Assembly: GCF_900095725.1 (NCBI RefSeq)
Contig: NZ_FMMP01000009.1
Span: forward strand, 372,001-436,000
Length of the DNA: 64,000 nt
DNA from: Cellulosilyticum sp. I15G10I2
GTDB lineage: Bacteria > Bacillota > Clostridia > Lachnospirales > Cellulosilyticaceae
Direction of reading: 5' to 3'
This document shows positions 16,555 to 24,407 of this stretch, piece after piece. Both the position numbers and the translations under genes were made by a program. Position 1 is the stretch's first letter. Each line of letters opens with the position of its first letter. The notes beneath the pieces were generated by a model that had not been told where the DNA came from, made no database searches, and saw only the letters and a list, made by a program, of their open reading frames with translations.

Positions 16555-16616
16555 TGTCAAGACCGTTAAAACTATCTCTGTTTGTGCTAACCTTGCACCT
16601 GACTTGGTTTTTTCAT

Positions 16617-17651
16617 TTACCTTGCTTTCAACACTCCACCTTCATAAACAATATCCGCCAAATACTTCCTGGCTGTGAGATTAAAATCAATTAAGGGTTC
16701 TTCTCCCCATTCAACTTTCGCCTCATATAAAGAGAACTCGCCTTCAGGATTTTCTGCCAGCATCATATCTTCATTCAGATGAACATAGTCCAGTTGGGTC
16801 TGCTCCCCACTTTTCAAATCCATATGGCTTACATGTGAACGGTGTAAACCTGAACCCCATGAATGGGTATATAATAGTTCGTATTGTCCATCTTTATTAA
16901 AATCACATACTTTGATATCCACAACGCCGAGGCCGCCAAAGTAGTCTCCAAGCCTATAAATTTTTTCTCTATAAAGCAAAAATGAGGCGCAGTCTTCACT
17001 GGATTTAAAAATTTGGGCTTCGGTTTTTTCTAATACTTCTTGTGGCGTAATATTAAACCAATTGTCATATAAAACATCTTTTTTAATACCTTCGCCCAGC
17101 TCTTGCTGCAGTAGGTTTAAAAAAGTTTCTACGCCATCCTTCGTCCCCTTAATCCTTAAAGTTTTAGGAGAACTTTCGACTGAATCAGTTGCTATTGTAA
17201 CCTTTTTAAAAACAGCTGAGGGTTTTATAACTCCCGGGAATCCCTGCAAAAATATCAATGAGGAGCTATCTTCAATTTTAAGAGCTATATTTTCAGGCGC
17301 CTGATCAGAAAATTGGGCTGTATTTTCCCTAATTGTAAGTAAAATTTGATTCTCTTCTTTTATCCAGCTGCCCTTCAGATACCTATCAATGCCTAAGGCT
17401 AGTGTAAATTCCCCATCTTTAGTAAGTTCTAGCTCTGGTAGAAAAGAGGAATATAGATTGATGTGGAAAGTTATATATTTACCTTCATATCCAACAAAAT
17501 CTATTGCCCCTTCAGTCTCTTTATCATAGGTTTCCAGCTTTCCCTCTAGCTTTTTAACAGTTTCACTGTCTTTAGAAACTGGGCTTATGACATAATATAT
17601 AAGTCCTAAAACTGCTCCAAGTATCCCAAATAATAAAACTATTTTTTTCAT
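16617..17651 (-). CDS. Membrane-anchored extracytoplasmic protein of BlaI/M56 cluster
   Basis: About 344 residues from ATG 17651 (behind GGGAGGAAATC; an earlier in-frame start at 17696 lacks a ribosome site and overlaps the M56 gene). Residues 1-22 (MKKIVLLFGILGAVLGLIYYV) form an uncleaved signal anchor; the rest is exported. The central part is beta-rich; near residue 240 lies VKVCDFNKDGQYELLYTHSWGSG, resembling a calcium-binding FG-GAP-type DxNxDG loop. No enzymatic motif is recognised. It follows the M56 metalloprotease gene by about ten bases on the same strand. The protease lacks an extracellular sensor, so this protein may supply one (inference). Confidence 0.5.
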   Translation of the reverse strand: MKKIVLLFGILGAVLGLIYYVISPVSKDSETVKKLEGKLETYDKETEGAIDFVGYEGKYITFHINLYSSFLPELELTKDGEFTLALGIDRYLKGSWIKEENQILLTIRENTAQFSDQAPENIALKIEDSSSLIFLQGFPGVIKPSAVFKKVTIATDSVESSPKTLRIKGTKDGVETFLNLLQQELGEGIKKDVLYDNWFNITPQEVLEKTEAQIFKSSEDCASFLLYREKIYRLGDYFGGLGVVDIKVCDFNKDGQYELLYTHSWGSGLHRSHVSHMDLKSGEQTQLDYVHLNEDMMLAENPEGEFSLYEAKVEWGEEPLIDFNLTARKYLADIVYEGGVLKAR

Positions 17652-17661
17652 GATTTCCTCC

Positions 17662-18582
17662 CTATCCCACCGCATTGGTAAGCAAAATAAATGCAAGTAC
17701 TAAAATGAATGCCCCAAAGAAAACCGAAGAGGCTATTGTTAATTGTTTATAGAGTAACATTTTTTCTATTCTCGTTTTTAATTTTGCCCCTCCAAACGCT
17801 GATGCAAATAGCATCTTTGTATGCATGGTACTTAATAGGGCCTTGGTATAAGCTTTTTTCTTAGCAGTATTACAGTTTTTTAGTACCTTAGCATCACAGG
17901 CGAATTCCATATCTTCAAAAAAACATTTAAGAAAAATCCATATAAAAGGGTTAAACCAATGCAGGCAAGCCGTCACAATAATAATGATCCTGATTAAATT
18001 GTCCCATCGCCTGATATGTACCTGCTCATGCATGATAATATAGGGCATGTCTTCTTTTGTAATGCTATATGGCAAAACAATTTTAGGCCTAAAAATGCCA
18101 TACACTGCCGGAGCAGCTATTTTATCTGACTGATAAATATTCCCTTTTAAGTGAATTGCCTCTTTTATTTCCACTTTTGACAAATAATAAAAAAACCCAC
18201 ATAAAATAAGTGCTGCTGCAAAAAGGAGCAGCCATATTCCTGCAAAAACTTCGAAGGTTTTTTCTAGCCAATGATACTTATAGGTAATGGGAAAGTAGCT
18301 GTCTGCTACCATAATAGTATTCATCATTGTCATTTTGGGAAGTTTATGAAACCCCTGCCCTATCATCAAAGTTCGCATTGTAAATTGTGCTATCAGCTGC
18401 ATTAAACTATAAGGACTGGCAATACCAACAGGTATCCAAAAACGCAGTACAGGAACTGTCCATAGTATATATATCACCGTGGCGGGAAGCTTCGTTATTT
18501 TGCGAAGTAATAAAACAATAAAGCCTGTCATCGTTCCTAAAATACTCATATTAATTACCCAATAAAAAACCTCACTCACCAT
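17662..18582 (-). CDS. M56-family (BlaR1/MecR1-like) membrane metalloprotease without sensor domain
   Basis: A 306-residue integral membrane protein with four or five membrane segments and a zinc protease motif HEQVH (H185-E186-x-x-H189), followed by a glutamate in FFEDMEFACD as third ligand. This is the BlaR1/MecR1 protease core, which cleaves the BlaI/MecI repressor. The protein ends after the last membrane segment at about residue 302, so the ~250-residue penicillin-binding sensor domain of classical BlaR1 is absent. ATG lies five bases after the blaI stop. It forms an operon with BlaI upstream and the exported protein at 16617-17651 downstream. Confidence 0.88.
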   Translation of the reverse strand: MVSEVFYWVINMSILGTMTGFIVLLLRKITKLPATVIYILWTVPVLRFWIPVGIASPYSLMQLIAQFTMRTLMIGQGFHKLPKMTMMNTIMVADSYFPITYKYHWLEKTFEVFAGIWLLLFAAALILCGFFYYLSKVEIKEAIHLKGNIYQSDKIAAPAVYGIFRPKIVLPYSITKEDMPYIIMHEQVHIRRWDNLIRIIIIVTACLHWFNPFIWIFLKCFFEDMEFACDAKVLKNCNTAKKKAYTKALLSTMHTKMLFASAFGGAKLKTRIEKMLLYKQLTIASSVFFGAFILVLAFILLTNAVG

Positions 18583-18586
18583 CCTA

Positions 18587-18946
18587 TCACCGCTTTTCTA
18601 TCATTTCTTTTAACTGTGCAAGTTCCTCTTCTGTTAGTGTCTCATCTTTTAGAAATGCTGCAAAAAAAGCTTTTTTTGAGCCATTATAAAGTTTTTCAAT
18701 AAGCATACGGGTTTCACCTTTTTGAACCTCATTTTTATTAATCTGCGTGGTACAGACAAAATCTGGCTCTGTACGCCGAATAGCTTTTTTATCAATGAGT
18801 TTTTTTAGAATTGTATAGGTGGTGTTTTTATTCCATCCTATGGTGTCAGCTGCAATAAGGCTCACCTCCTTAGCCGTTACTGGTTCTTTTTCCCAAATTA
18901 TCTCCATGATCTTAAGTTCACTGTCAAATAGTTTTATGTGTGACAT
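18587..18946 (-). CDS. blaI: BlaI/MecI-family repressor
   Basis: A 119-residue winged-helix repressor. The N-terminal DNA-binding domain shows KLFDSELKIMEIIWEKEPVTAKEV, the recognition segment GWNKNTTYTILKKLIDK, and the wing FVCTTQINKNE; the C-terminal helical dimer domain contains LKDETLTEEELAQLKEMIEKR. The usual cleavage site between wing and dimer domain (Asn-Phe in BlaI) is not obvious. ATG follows GGAGGAGAAAGC. Two likely operator dyads lie immediately upstream (18959-18998). No beta-lactamase gene is in this window; target genes other than the operon itself are not visible. Confidence 0.92.
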   Translation of the reverse strand: MSHIKLFDSELKIMEIIWEKEPVTAKEVSLIAADTIGWNKNTTYTILKKLIDKKAIRRTEPDFVCTTQINKNEVQKGETRMLIEKLYNGSKKAFFAAFLKDETLTEEELAQLKEMIEKR

Positions 18947-18958
18947 GCTTTCTCCTCC

Positions 18959-18998
18959 AGACTACTGCAATAGTTTATTTAAGACTACTACAATAGTC
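18959..18998. promoter_or_regulatory. BlaI operator pair
   Basis: AGACTACTGCAATAGT (18959-18974) and AGACTACTACAATAGT (18982-18997) are two nearly identical dyads spaced 23 bases apart just upstream of the blaI start. They match the ACTACA/TGTAGT-type half-sites of BlaI/MecI operators. Confidence 0.65.
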
Positions 18999-19050
18999 CA
19001 CCTTCCGTCAATAGCTATTTATTGGAAAAACTTATTTTCAGCTTGAACAC

Positions 19051-19180
19051 TCTTAAGAAATTCGTAAGATTTTTATTAGAATAAATTAAGTTTTTCATAG
19101 TGAAAAATGTATAAACAAAATGATCTGTTTTGTTACTATTTAAGTATCACAGCAAGTCATTTTTCTCTTATGAATACTGC
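19051..19180 (+). promoter_or_regulatory. van-type promoter and leader with terminator hairpin, copy 2
   Basis: Closely matches 12707-12835. Direct repeats TTAAGA (19053) and GTAAGA (19064) keep the 11-base spacing, and the TTTTTCA-TAG-TGAAAAA hairpin is identical. The terminator stem here is AAAATGA (19117-19123)/TCATTTT (19157-19163), completely different from copy 1 in its four inner pairs but still complementary. The ~28 bases between the stem arms are nearly identical in both copies. The conserved loop plus covarying stem argues for an RNA function. Confidence 0.65.
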
Positions 19181-19246
19181 TGTATAACTTAGAAAGCCGC
19201 TCGGCTTATCTACCAACGAATGAATACTATTAAGGAGTGACCTCTT

Positions 19247-20194
19247 ATGACAGAACAACTAAGCATAAATAGATCAAAACAGATGAGTAAGCAAAAGCGC
19301 CTCTACCGCAAAAGGCTAGGGCTAATAAAAGCAGTCCTTGCTTGGATCATCGTTTTAATTGCGGGCAAAATGCTTATAGAAGAAACATCAAGAGTATTTA
19401 ACCGAAACCAGCAATTTTTCAAAGAGGCCGATAAAGGTGCAGATAACTTACAAGATGCCTCCCCCATAGAAATCGCCTCCTCTTCCAATTTCCCTGACCT
19501 TATCAAGGAGCTCATTACTCTTAAAGAGTCTCATAGCGCACTTTCACAAAAGGTCGACCGCATAATAGCTAATGAAGAAACTTATCCCGAAAAAATACTG
19601 CAGCTTCTTATAAGAAATCCTGAGACCATTGATTTCGTCCTTGATTATCCATCTCGGGTGGGCAGTGAGGTACTAGAAGACGTTTATTTAGCTGAGGACA
19701 TTACACCAGGTGAAATCCCCTTATTTCTTCAATGGGATAAACGCTGGGGTTATGCCTCATACGGAGATGGCATTATAGGATTAGATGCCTGTGGCCCCAC
19801 CAGCTTAGCTATGGTGGCTGTTGGCTTAACAGGCAATACTTCCTATTCTCCTATGTATGTTGCAAAATTTAGTGAGGAGGCAGGCTACTTTATAACTGGC
19901 AGCGGTACATCTTGGGCACTTATGAAGCAAGGAGCTTCTCACTTTGGCTTAAGTTCCCAGGAAATCACTTTAAACAAAAGTATGATGATTAAGCATCTTG
20001 ACCAAGGTCGTCCCATTATAGCCAGCATGTCCCCCGGAGACTTTACCAGCTCAGGCCATTTTATCGTAATACATGATTATAATGAAGAAGGTTTTTACGT
20101 ACATGACTCAAACAGCATCGCGCGTAGTCATACAATCTGGTCTTATGCTGTACTTTCTGGTCAGATAAAAAATATGTGGGCCTTCTCTGTTTAA
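19247..20194 (+). CDS. Membrane-anchored C39-like cysteine peptidase
   Basis: A 315-residue protein with a basic cytoplasmic tail, one membrane segment (about residues 27-44), a helical stalk (50-135), and a C-terminal C39-like papain-fold domain (about 155-312). The catalytic Cys is C182 in GLDACGPTSLAM, the His H271 in SSGHFIVIHDY, with D287 in YVHDSNS. Domains of this family (Peptidase_C39_2 type) are cell-surface hydrolases of unknown substrate, distinct from bacteriocin-processing C39 domains of ABC exporters. GGAGTGACC precedes ATG 19247. The promoter and leader copy the vanRS-adjacent ones, so VanR may induce it in wall stress. Confidence 0.8.
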   Translation: MTEQLSINRSKQMSKQKRLYRKRLGLIKAVLAWIIVLIAGKMLIEETSRVFNRNQQFFKEADKGADNLQDASPIEIASSSNFPDLIKELITLKESHSALSQKVDRIIANEETYPEKILQLLIRNPETIDFVLDYPSRVGSEVLEDVYLAEDITPGEIPLFLQWDKRWGYASYGDGIIGLDACGPTSLAMVAVGLTGNTSYSPMYVAKFSEEAGYFITGSGTSWALMKQGASHFGLSSQEITLNKSMMIKHLDQGRPIIASMSPGDFTSSGHFIVIHDYNEEGFYVHDSNSIARSHTIWSYAVLSGQIKNMWAFSV

Positions 20195-20212
20195 GGAGAA
20201 TCAGCCCACATT
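20174..20212 (+). terminator. Hairpin at 3' end of C39-like gene
   Basis: ATGTGGGC (20174-20181) pairs with GCCCACAT (20204-20211), with an inner CTTCTC/GGAGAA helix. The stem straddles the stop codon and is followed by a T-rich stretch. Confidence 0.6.
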
Positions 20213-20240
20213 CTATTCGTGCTTCTATTTTATTTGGCTT

Positions 20241-20555
20241 TTAAACAATCTTGATACTTTGTACAAAATCGGCATTGACAAGTTCGTTACCTTTCTTCGT
20301 TTCAACTTCAATCCAGTTTTCATTGACGTCTCTGATCTTTCCAGCTACAGCTGTTCCCATAGAGCCTGTTGTTATCTTGCAGTATTTTCCCATATATTTT
20401 TTAATGATTTCGTTTGTCATTATCCCTACACCCTTTCTTCTCTTTATTTTTTGAAGTATTAACCGTTTTGCTTCCTGCTGCTGTGGCCAAATGATAAAAA
20501 ACAATACAAACAGCGGCATATACACCCCTATCCATGTTGATGTATCCAATAGCAT
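20241..20555 (-). CDS. Small membrane protein, YajC-like N-terminus with DUF6897-like C-terminus
   Basis: About 104 residues. One membrane segment (residues about 10-26, PLFVLFFIIWPQQQEAKRL) ends in a PQQ-R motif like YajC of the Sec translocase. After a basic linker, residues about 45-104 form a small beta domain beginning with MTNEIIKKYMGKYCKITTGS and ending in VQSIKIV, similar to stand-alone DUF6897-type proteins of Clostridia. The start at 20555 follows a weak GGTG; a second start at 20573 is possible. YajC is normally beside secDF or tgt; none is seen here, so a Sec role is doubtful. The gene is transcribed convergently with the C39-like gene. Confidence 0.5.
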   Translation of the reverse strand: MLLDTSTWIGVYMPLFVLFFIIWPQQQEAKRLILQKIKRRKGVGIMTNEIIKKYMGKYCKITTGSMGTAVAGKIRDVNENWIEVETKKGNELVNADFVQSIKIV

Positions 20556-20622
20556 TTCACCATCTTTCTTCATATAAGTATACTATCATTATCTATTGTA
20601 TTAAATATATATTATTTTCAGT

Positions 20623-22416
20623 CTATTGTCTAGCCTCTGCAAATAAAACATAGAGGACATAATCCATACCTGAATTCTCATCACTGCCAGATGTATAATG
20701 AACATTTTGAAATATAATTCTCATCTTATAATCATTTTTAGTCACATCAAAGCTCATCTCTTCCGGTGAGAATACTGCCCTTGTCATCGTGTGCTCACCA
20801 ATAAGTCCCGCAGCAAAGTCCTTAAGCCCTGTTCCTATCAGTTCATTCCCCTGTGCATCTAAGACAGCAACATATACTTCATCACGAGAGGTCTTATTAA
20901 ACTTCAGCTGGTAGGCATTTCCATCCAGTTCAAACGCACTGTCTTGTGGTCCTTTTTCATCCATATATCTTCCTGCAAATGCACTCAGAAGCACATCATA
21001 TCCTTCAACCATCAGCGGCAGCTGGGTATCCAGTGAAGCATTAAAGTATTGCCTTTCTCCTTGGTAAGAAGGATAACTAGGCTCAAATCCAAAGACTGGC
21101 TCTAGATCATGATAAACGTCAAAATCCTCTGGCAGCCAGTTGATATACTTAAGTGAACTGTTTCTTTCAAGATATTGCAAGATACTGGTAGTCTCAATTT
21201 TTGTATGTTCTGATGCATCTTCTTTAGCTGTAATTTGACCATTAACCAACATCCCTTCATTTTTAAGAATGGATTCTATTCTGCTGATTTGACTGTAGCG
21301 TGAAACCGTAAAAGCATCCACAGGCGGAAGGATAGAAAGGATTGCAAAGGCCGCCGCAAGTAATGCAAGACGTTCATTTTTTGAAACTTTACTAAAACTT
21401 AGAATGAGCCCTGCTAGGATTGAAAAAATGCCAAACAGAATAATATAGTATCTTGATTCAGTCAGCCCATAAGCATTCAAACGGATACCCGCAGAGATAA
21501 GCTGCATGATAACAATCGGAATGAGCATTTTAGGAAATACCTTACGGTAAAATAAAACCCACTTATTTTCTAAGAGACTTGACAGTATAAAAATCACAAG
21601 ACCGGCTGCCGAGTAAATAAGCACCATTGGCCCAACCTGCCCCGAAGGCCACGCAAGCGTAAAGAGTATCTTGATAAAATAGGCAATAAGTACCAGCGTG
21701 TAGGTGCTTATGAGCGGAATAGCGATATTTGAAACAAGAATATCAAGGAATTTCGGATAAAGGCCAGCGCGCCTGTTCATCTCTTCTTCCGCTTCAGATT
21801 CCAAGCTGAATTTAGGTAGAAGTGACAAATAATAAACAGGCGCAAATACCACCCATATTACTGTCATGGTATAGGCATAAGTATCACTATTCACCTTAAA
21901 AAGCAAAATATGAATGGTTGCAATAATGGCGGCAATACCCGCTGACAAAACCCCTGAATACAACAGGGAAGTAAAAAAAGACTTAAAGTGAATAAGGGCA
22001 GTCAAGTTGAAATTAGCTGTTGATTTATAGGAGGGTATCCATAATCCCATGCAAACCAGCGCAAAAACTGCCACTAAGCTCCTCACTGTAATCTCCGCAC
22101 TTATCTCAGGTGCAGGCAGCAAAATGAGAAAATACCCTAAAAGAAGCCCTCCTGCTGCTCCATAGGATAAGATCCGCTTCTTCAAAAGCGTCTTAAACCT
22201 TTCAACTGCAAATTGTGAAGCCACCCCAAGCACTGCACCTACGACAAACGTGAACATCAGTTTTTGAAGCATCAACGATGGTGGCTCACTTGTCGCAATC
22301 AGCTTAAAAATAACTGCTGTAGCTGCCAGTAAGCTCATCACTGTCATTGGAAAACGCAACCCTGCGCGGGAAATACCTTGAATACTGCTAATTATTATTT
22401 CTCTTAAACGTCTCAT
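20623..22416 (-). CDS. DUF4153 family multi-spanning membrane protein
   Basis: A 597-residue integral membrane protein with about 12 predicted segments in the first 375 residues, followed by an extracytoplasmic C-terminal region of about 220 residues. The N-terminal basic motif (MRRLREIIISSIQGISRAGLRFP) and overall layout match DUF4153. The C-terminal part is rich in aromatic and acidic residues (ESFEPVFGFEPSYPSYQGE-like) and ends in a soluble domain with no recognised motif. No function is established for the family; proposed roles include envelope stress. Its ATG is not preceded by a strong ribosome site (AAGAGGTAGAAATT). Neighbours on both sides are unrelated. Confidence 0.75.
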   Translation of the reverse strand: MRRLREIIISSIQGISRAGLRFPMTVMSLLAATAVIFKLIATSEPPSLMLQKLMFTFVVGAVLGVASQFAVERFKTLLKKRILSYGAAGGLLLGYFLILLPAPEISAEITVRSLVAVFALVCMGLWIPSYKSTANFNLTALIHFKSFFTSLLYSGVLSAGIAAIIATIHILLFKVNSDTYAYTMTVIWVVFAPVYYLSLLPKFSLESEAEEEMNRRAGLYPKFLDILVSNIAIPLISTYTLVLIAYFIKILFTLAWPSGQVGPMVLIYSAAGLVIFILSSLLENKWVLFYRKVFPKMLIPIVIMQLISAGIRLNAYGLTESRYYIILFGIFSILAGLILSFSKVSKNERLALLAAAFAILSILPPVDAFTVSRYSQISRIESILKNEGMLVNGQITAKEDASEHTKIETTSILQYLERNSSLKYINWLPEDFDVYHDLEPVFGFEPSYPSYQGERQYFNASLDTQLPLMVEGYDVLLSAFAGRYMDEKGPQDSAFELDGNAYQLKFNKTSRDEVYVAVLDAQGNELIGTGLKDFAAGLIGEHTMTRAVFSPEEMSFDVTKNDYKMRIIFQNVHYTSGSDENSGMDYVLYVLFAEARQ

Positions 22417-22617
22417 AAATTTCTACCTCTTCATCTATTTCTAAAATTTTTAATATGAAATTGTTATTTAAATTTTAGACGAAATACTCCATATTTTGTT
22501 CCATATGCATTGTTAAAATTAAATGCTTAGTACCAAAAACGTCTTTGGATCTAAAACCCAGGATCTATTATAACCTGCGTACTTCCAATATGTTACTCTA
22601 TATCCTTGATTTTCCCC

Positions 22618-23364
22618 CTAAAGTAAATTGTATATGGCAACAGGTATTAGTTCAGCTTTATCCTCTTCTTCGCAAAGAAATCGTTGAAAAGAAATATGAT
22701 TATACAACAGCGCTAAGTCTAAAAAATATAGAAAAATCCCCATATCAATTGTGTTATAAAACGGTACTTTATCTTTAGGCATAATAGATTTAACTTTTGT
22801 TGTCCTATATACTTTCAATTGATTTTTCTCACAAATAACCCGCCATGGCTGAGTATTACAGGCACTTGGAGCATATTTTACAACTTCAGCTACTCTTTCT
22901 AATCTTGAGCCCCCCTTCCAGATTTCCTGTGTTTCTTTTCTCTTGCATTTTGTATAATCTTTTCTAAACTCATGAGGATAGCCTTTACCTAGTGCCATCA
23001 TAATCACAAATTTTAAGTTGTCATGCTCCGGCACTTGTGTTTTTCCCATTCCATACCAACATACCCCAATATCTTTACTTGCCAAATATAAATCCAATTG
23101 CTCAAACATATAACCAATATTTAATAAAAAATTCTCTTCTTCTTCACTGTAAATAAGTAGACAATACTCCCCTCGTTTACAGGTAGTTTCTTCCCTTGGC
23201 ACAATACGGTACTTAACATCTATAGTGTCCACAAGTACTATTAACTCTTTAACTTTTTCATCAATATCATAGATTTCATCACGCGAGAGCTTAAGGGTAT
23301 CATTAAATCTTCTGAATGACTTTCTTTTAAAAATCATTTGATAATATGCCTTATCTATCACCAT
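22618..23364 (-). CDS. Nitroreductase-like protein (TM1586 type)
   Basis: A 248-residue protein of the putative TM-nitroreductase family (PF14512-like), a compact double nitroreductase fold. The N-terminal part reads YYQMIFKRKSFRRF and the C-terminal half contains the FMN-associated KYAPSACNTQPWRV motif (about residues 165-178). Family members bind FMN and probably reduce nitro or quinone compounds with NAD(P)H. ATG 23364 is preceded by an AGGAGAATAA site. It stands alone between DUF4153 and a NUDIX gene, without an associated regulator. A related protein is encoded at 40785-41633, but that one is cotranscribed with a TetR regulator. Confidence 0.8.
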   Translation of the reverse strand: MVIDKAYYQMIFKRKSFRRFNDTLKLSRDEIYDIDEKVKELIVLVDTIDVKYRIVPREETTCKRGEYCLLIYSEEEENFLLNIGYMFEQLDLYLASKDIGVCWYGMGKTQVPEHDNLKFVIMMALGKGYPHEFRKDYTKCKRKETQEIWKGGSRLERVAEVVKYAPSACNTQPWRVICEKNQLKVYRTTKVKSIMPKDKVPFYNTIDMGIFLYFLDLALLYNHISFQRFLCEEEDKAELIPVAIYNLL

Positions 23365-23524
23365 TCATTATTCTCCTATTATTTAGTACACCGATGTCTA
23401 AAATAATCATATAATGCTTTAAAATCAAAAACAATCTACTTTTTAAAATTTTCTGATTGCAGTTTATCTTGTTATTTATAATACGGTAAAATCTATTGTT
23501 CCCTTTGAAGTATAAAAACCCCTG

Positions 23525-23556
23525 CAAAAATGAGCCGTTATATGACATACGGCTCA
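23525..23556 (-). terminator. Terminator of NUDIX gene
   Basis: TGAGCCGT (23531-23538) pairs with ACGGCTCA (23549-23556). On the minus strand the hairpin is followed by TTTTTG and lies 36 bases after the NUDIX stop. Confidence 0.7.
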
Positions 23557-23591
23557 CCTACTTCTATCTCAAAAATACTTAATAGCTTTAA

Positions 23592-24152
23592 TTAAATCTC
23601 CCTAGCCCTTTCTATAATTTTCTTATAGATTTCAATCAAATAGGGTTCATTTGAGTATTGTTCCAGTTTGTTAACCTCAACCCAGCTGACACCGCTGGTT
23701 TCTTCTTTGTTAATTACAAGTCTTTCGTTTTCATCTGCTATTAAGACATATGATGTATTCAAATGCAAATGTGATGATACGTATACGCCTCTTTTTCTAT
23801 GTCCGTATACGGGTATAATATCAACAGAAGCTAAATCATCTGACAGAGGCAGTATGTTAGAAACCCCGGTCTCTTCTCTCGCCTCTTTTAGTGCTACTTC
23901 CAGCATATTACTATCACCATCTGCATGCCCGCCAGTCCAAGCCCAAGTGTTATAAATGTTATGATAAATCATAAGTATTTTATCTAAGGATTTGTTTAAG
24001 ATTAATCCTGAACTTGTCATATGGGCTATTTGATTTTCTCTCGTCAAGATATTGTGGTAAAAGTGCTCAATGTACTGTAAGATAATCTTTTTATCGCTTT
24101 TTTCTTGTTCATTAACAGGTTCATACTTGAGTATTTCTTCTCTAAAATACAT
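23592..24152 (-). CDS. NUDIX hydrolase
   Basis: A 186-residue protein with an intact Nudix box GGHADGDSNMLEVALKEA...EETGV (about residues 76-100; G-x5-[E/D]-x7-REU-x-E-E-x-G-U pattern). The first 60 residues form an extension (YFREEILKYEPVNEQEKSDK) typical of a Clostridia group in which the usual substrate is a nucleotide or ADP-sugar. The glycine-rich loop with Asp in place of the first Glu is family-specific. AAGAGGTGAGAAGCGG precedes ATG. It ends at a terminator (23525-23556) and has a long structured intergenic region upstream (24205-24308). The exact substrate cannot be stated. Confidence 0.9.
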   Translation of the reverse strand: MYFREEILKYEPVNEQEKSDKKIILQYIEHFYHNILTRENQIAHMTSSGLILNKSLDKILMIYHNIYNTWAWTGGHADGDSNMLEVALKEAREETGVSNILPLSDDLASVDIIPVYGHRKRGVYVSSHLHLNTSYVLIADENERLVINKEETSGVSWVEVNKLEQYSNEPYLIEIYKKIIERAREI

Positions 24153-24204
24153 CCGCTTCTCACCTCTTTTTTAATATTGCATTAAGACTAAAAGTTTCTA
24201 TAGA

Positions 24205-24308
24205 TTGAACTTTCAATTAGTAACCACTATATCTTATTTCAGTTGAAAGTTCAACCTAGCCTCAGTGGTGGTTTTATATTGTTAGTGACCGTTATAAAAT
24301 ATAAAACC
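24205..24308. promoter_or_regulatory. Palindrome-rich region upstream of NUDIX gene
   Basis: TTGAACTTTCAA (24205-24216) and TTGAAAGTTCAA (24243-24254) are perfect inverted repeats. Further right GGTTTTATATT (24270-24280) pairs with AATATAAAACC (24298-24308), and AACCAC (24222 onward) matches GTGGTT. The first pair may be operators of an unlinked regulator, the second a terminator-like hairpin merging into the repeat at 24301. Confidence 0.5.
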
Positions 24309-24380
24309 CTTCAACCTAGAATACTCTAAGTTAAAGGGTTCGTTCTATTACTAACTATACGCTGCACCTAAGCAGATATT
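24301..24380 (+). repeat. Dispersed 80-bp repeat D with terminator-type hairpin
   Basis: This stretch matches 36861-36938 over about 78 bases with roughly 84% identity and no gaps. Its core is a hairpin AACCCTT...AAGGGTT, in minus orientation followed by a T-rich tract. It sits 28 bases after the stop of the sugar-binding protein gene, so it probably serves as that operon's terminator. The second copy follows a truncated gene. Conserved sequence beyond the hairpin (CTGCACCTAAGCA) suggests a mobile or recurring unit, not just a terminator. Confidence 0.7.
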
Positions 24381-24407
24381 CTTTATCCAAATTGTCCATA
24401 ATGCTAT

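Noticed and set aside
23351-23557. 68-codon minus-strand frame between nitroreductase and NUDIX genes
   Set aside because: No ribosome site, overlaps a terminator hairpin and has a composition typical of AT-rich noncoding DNA.
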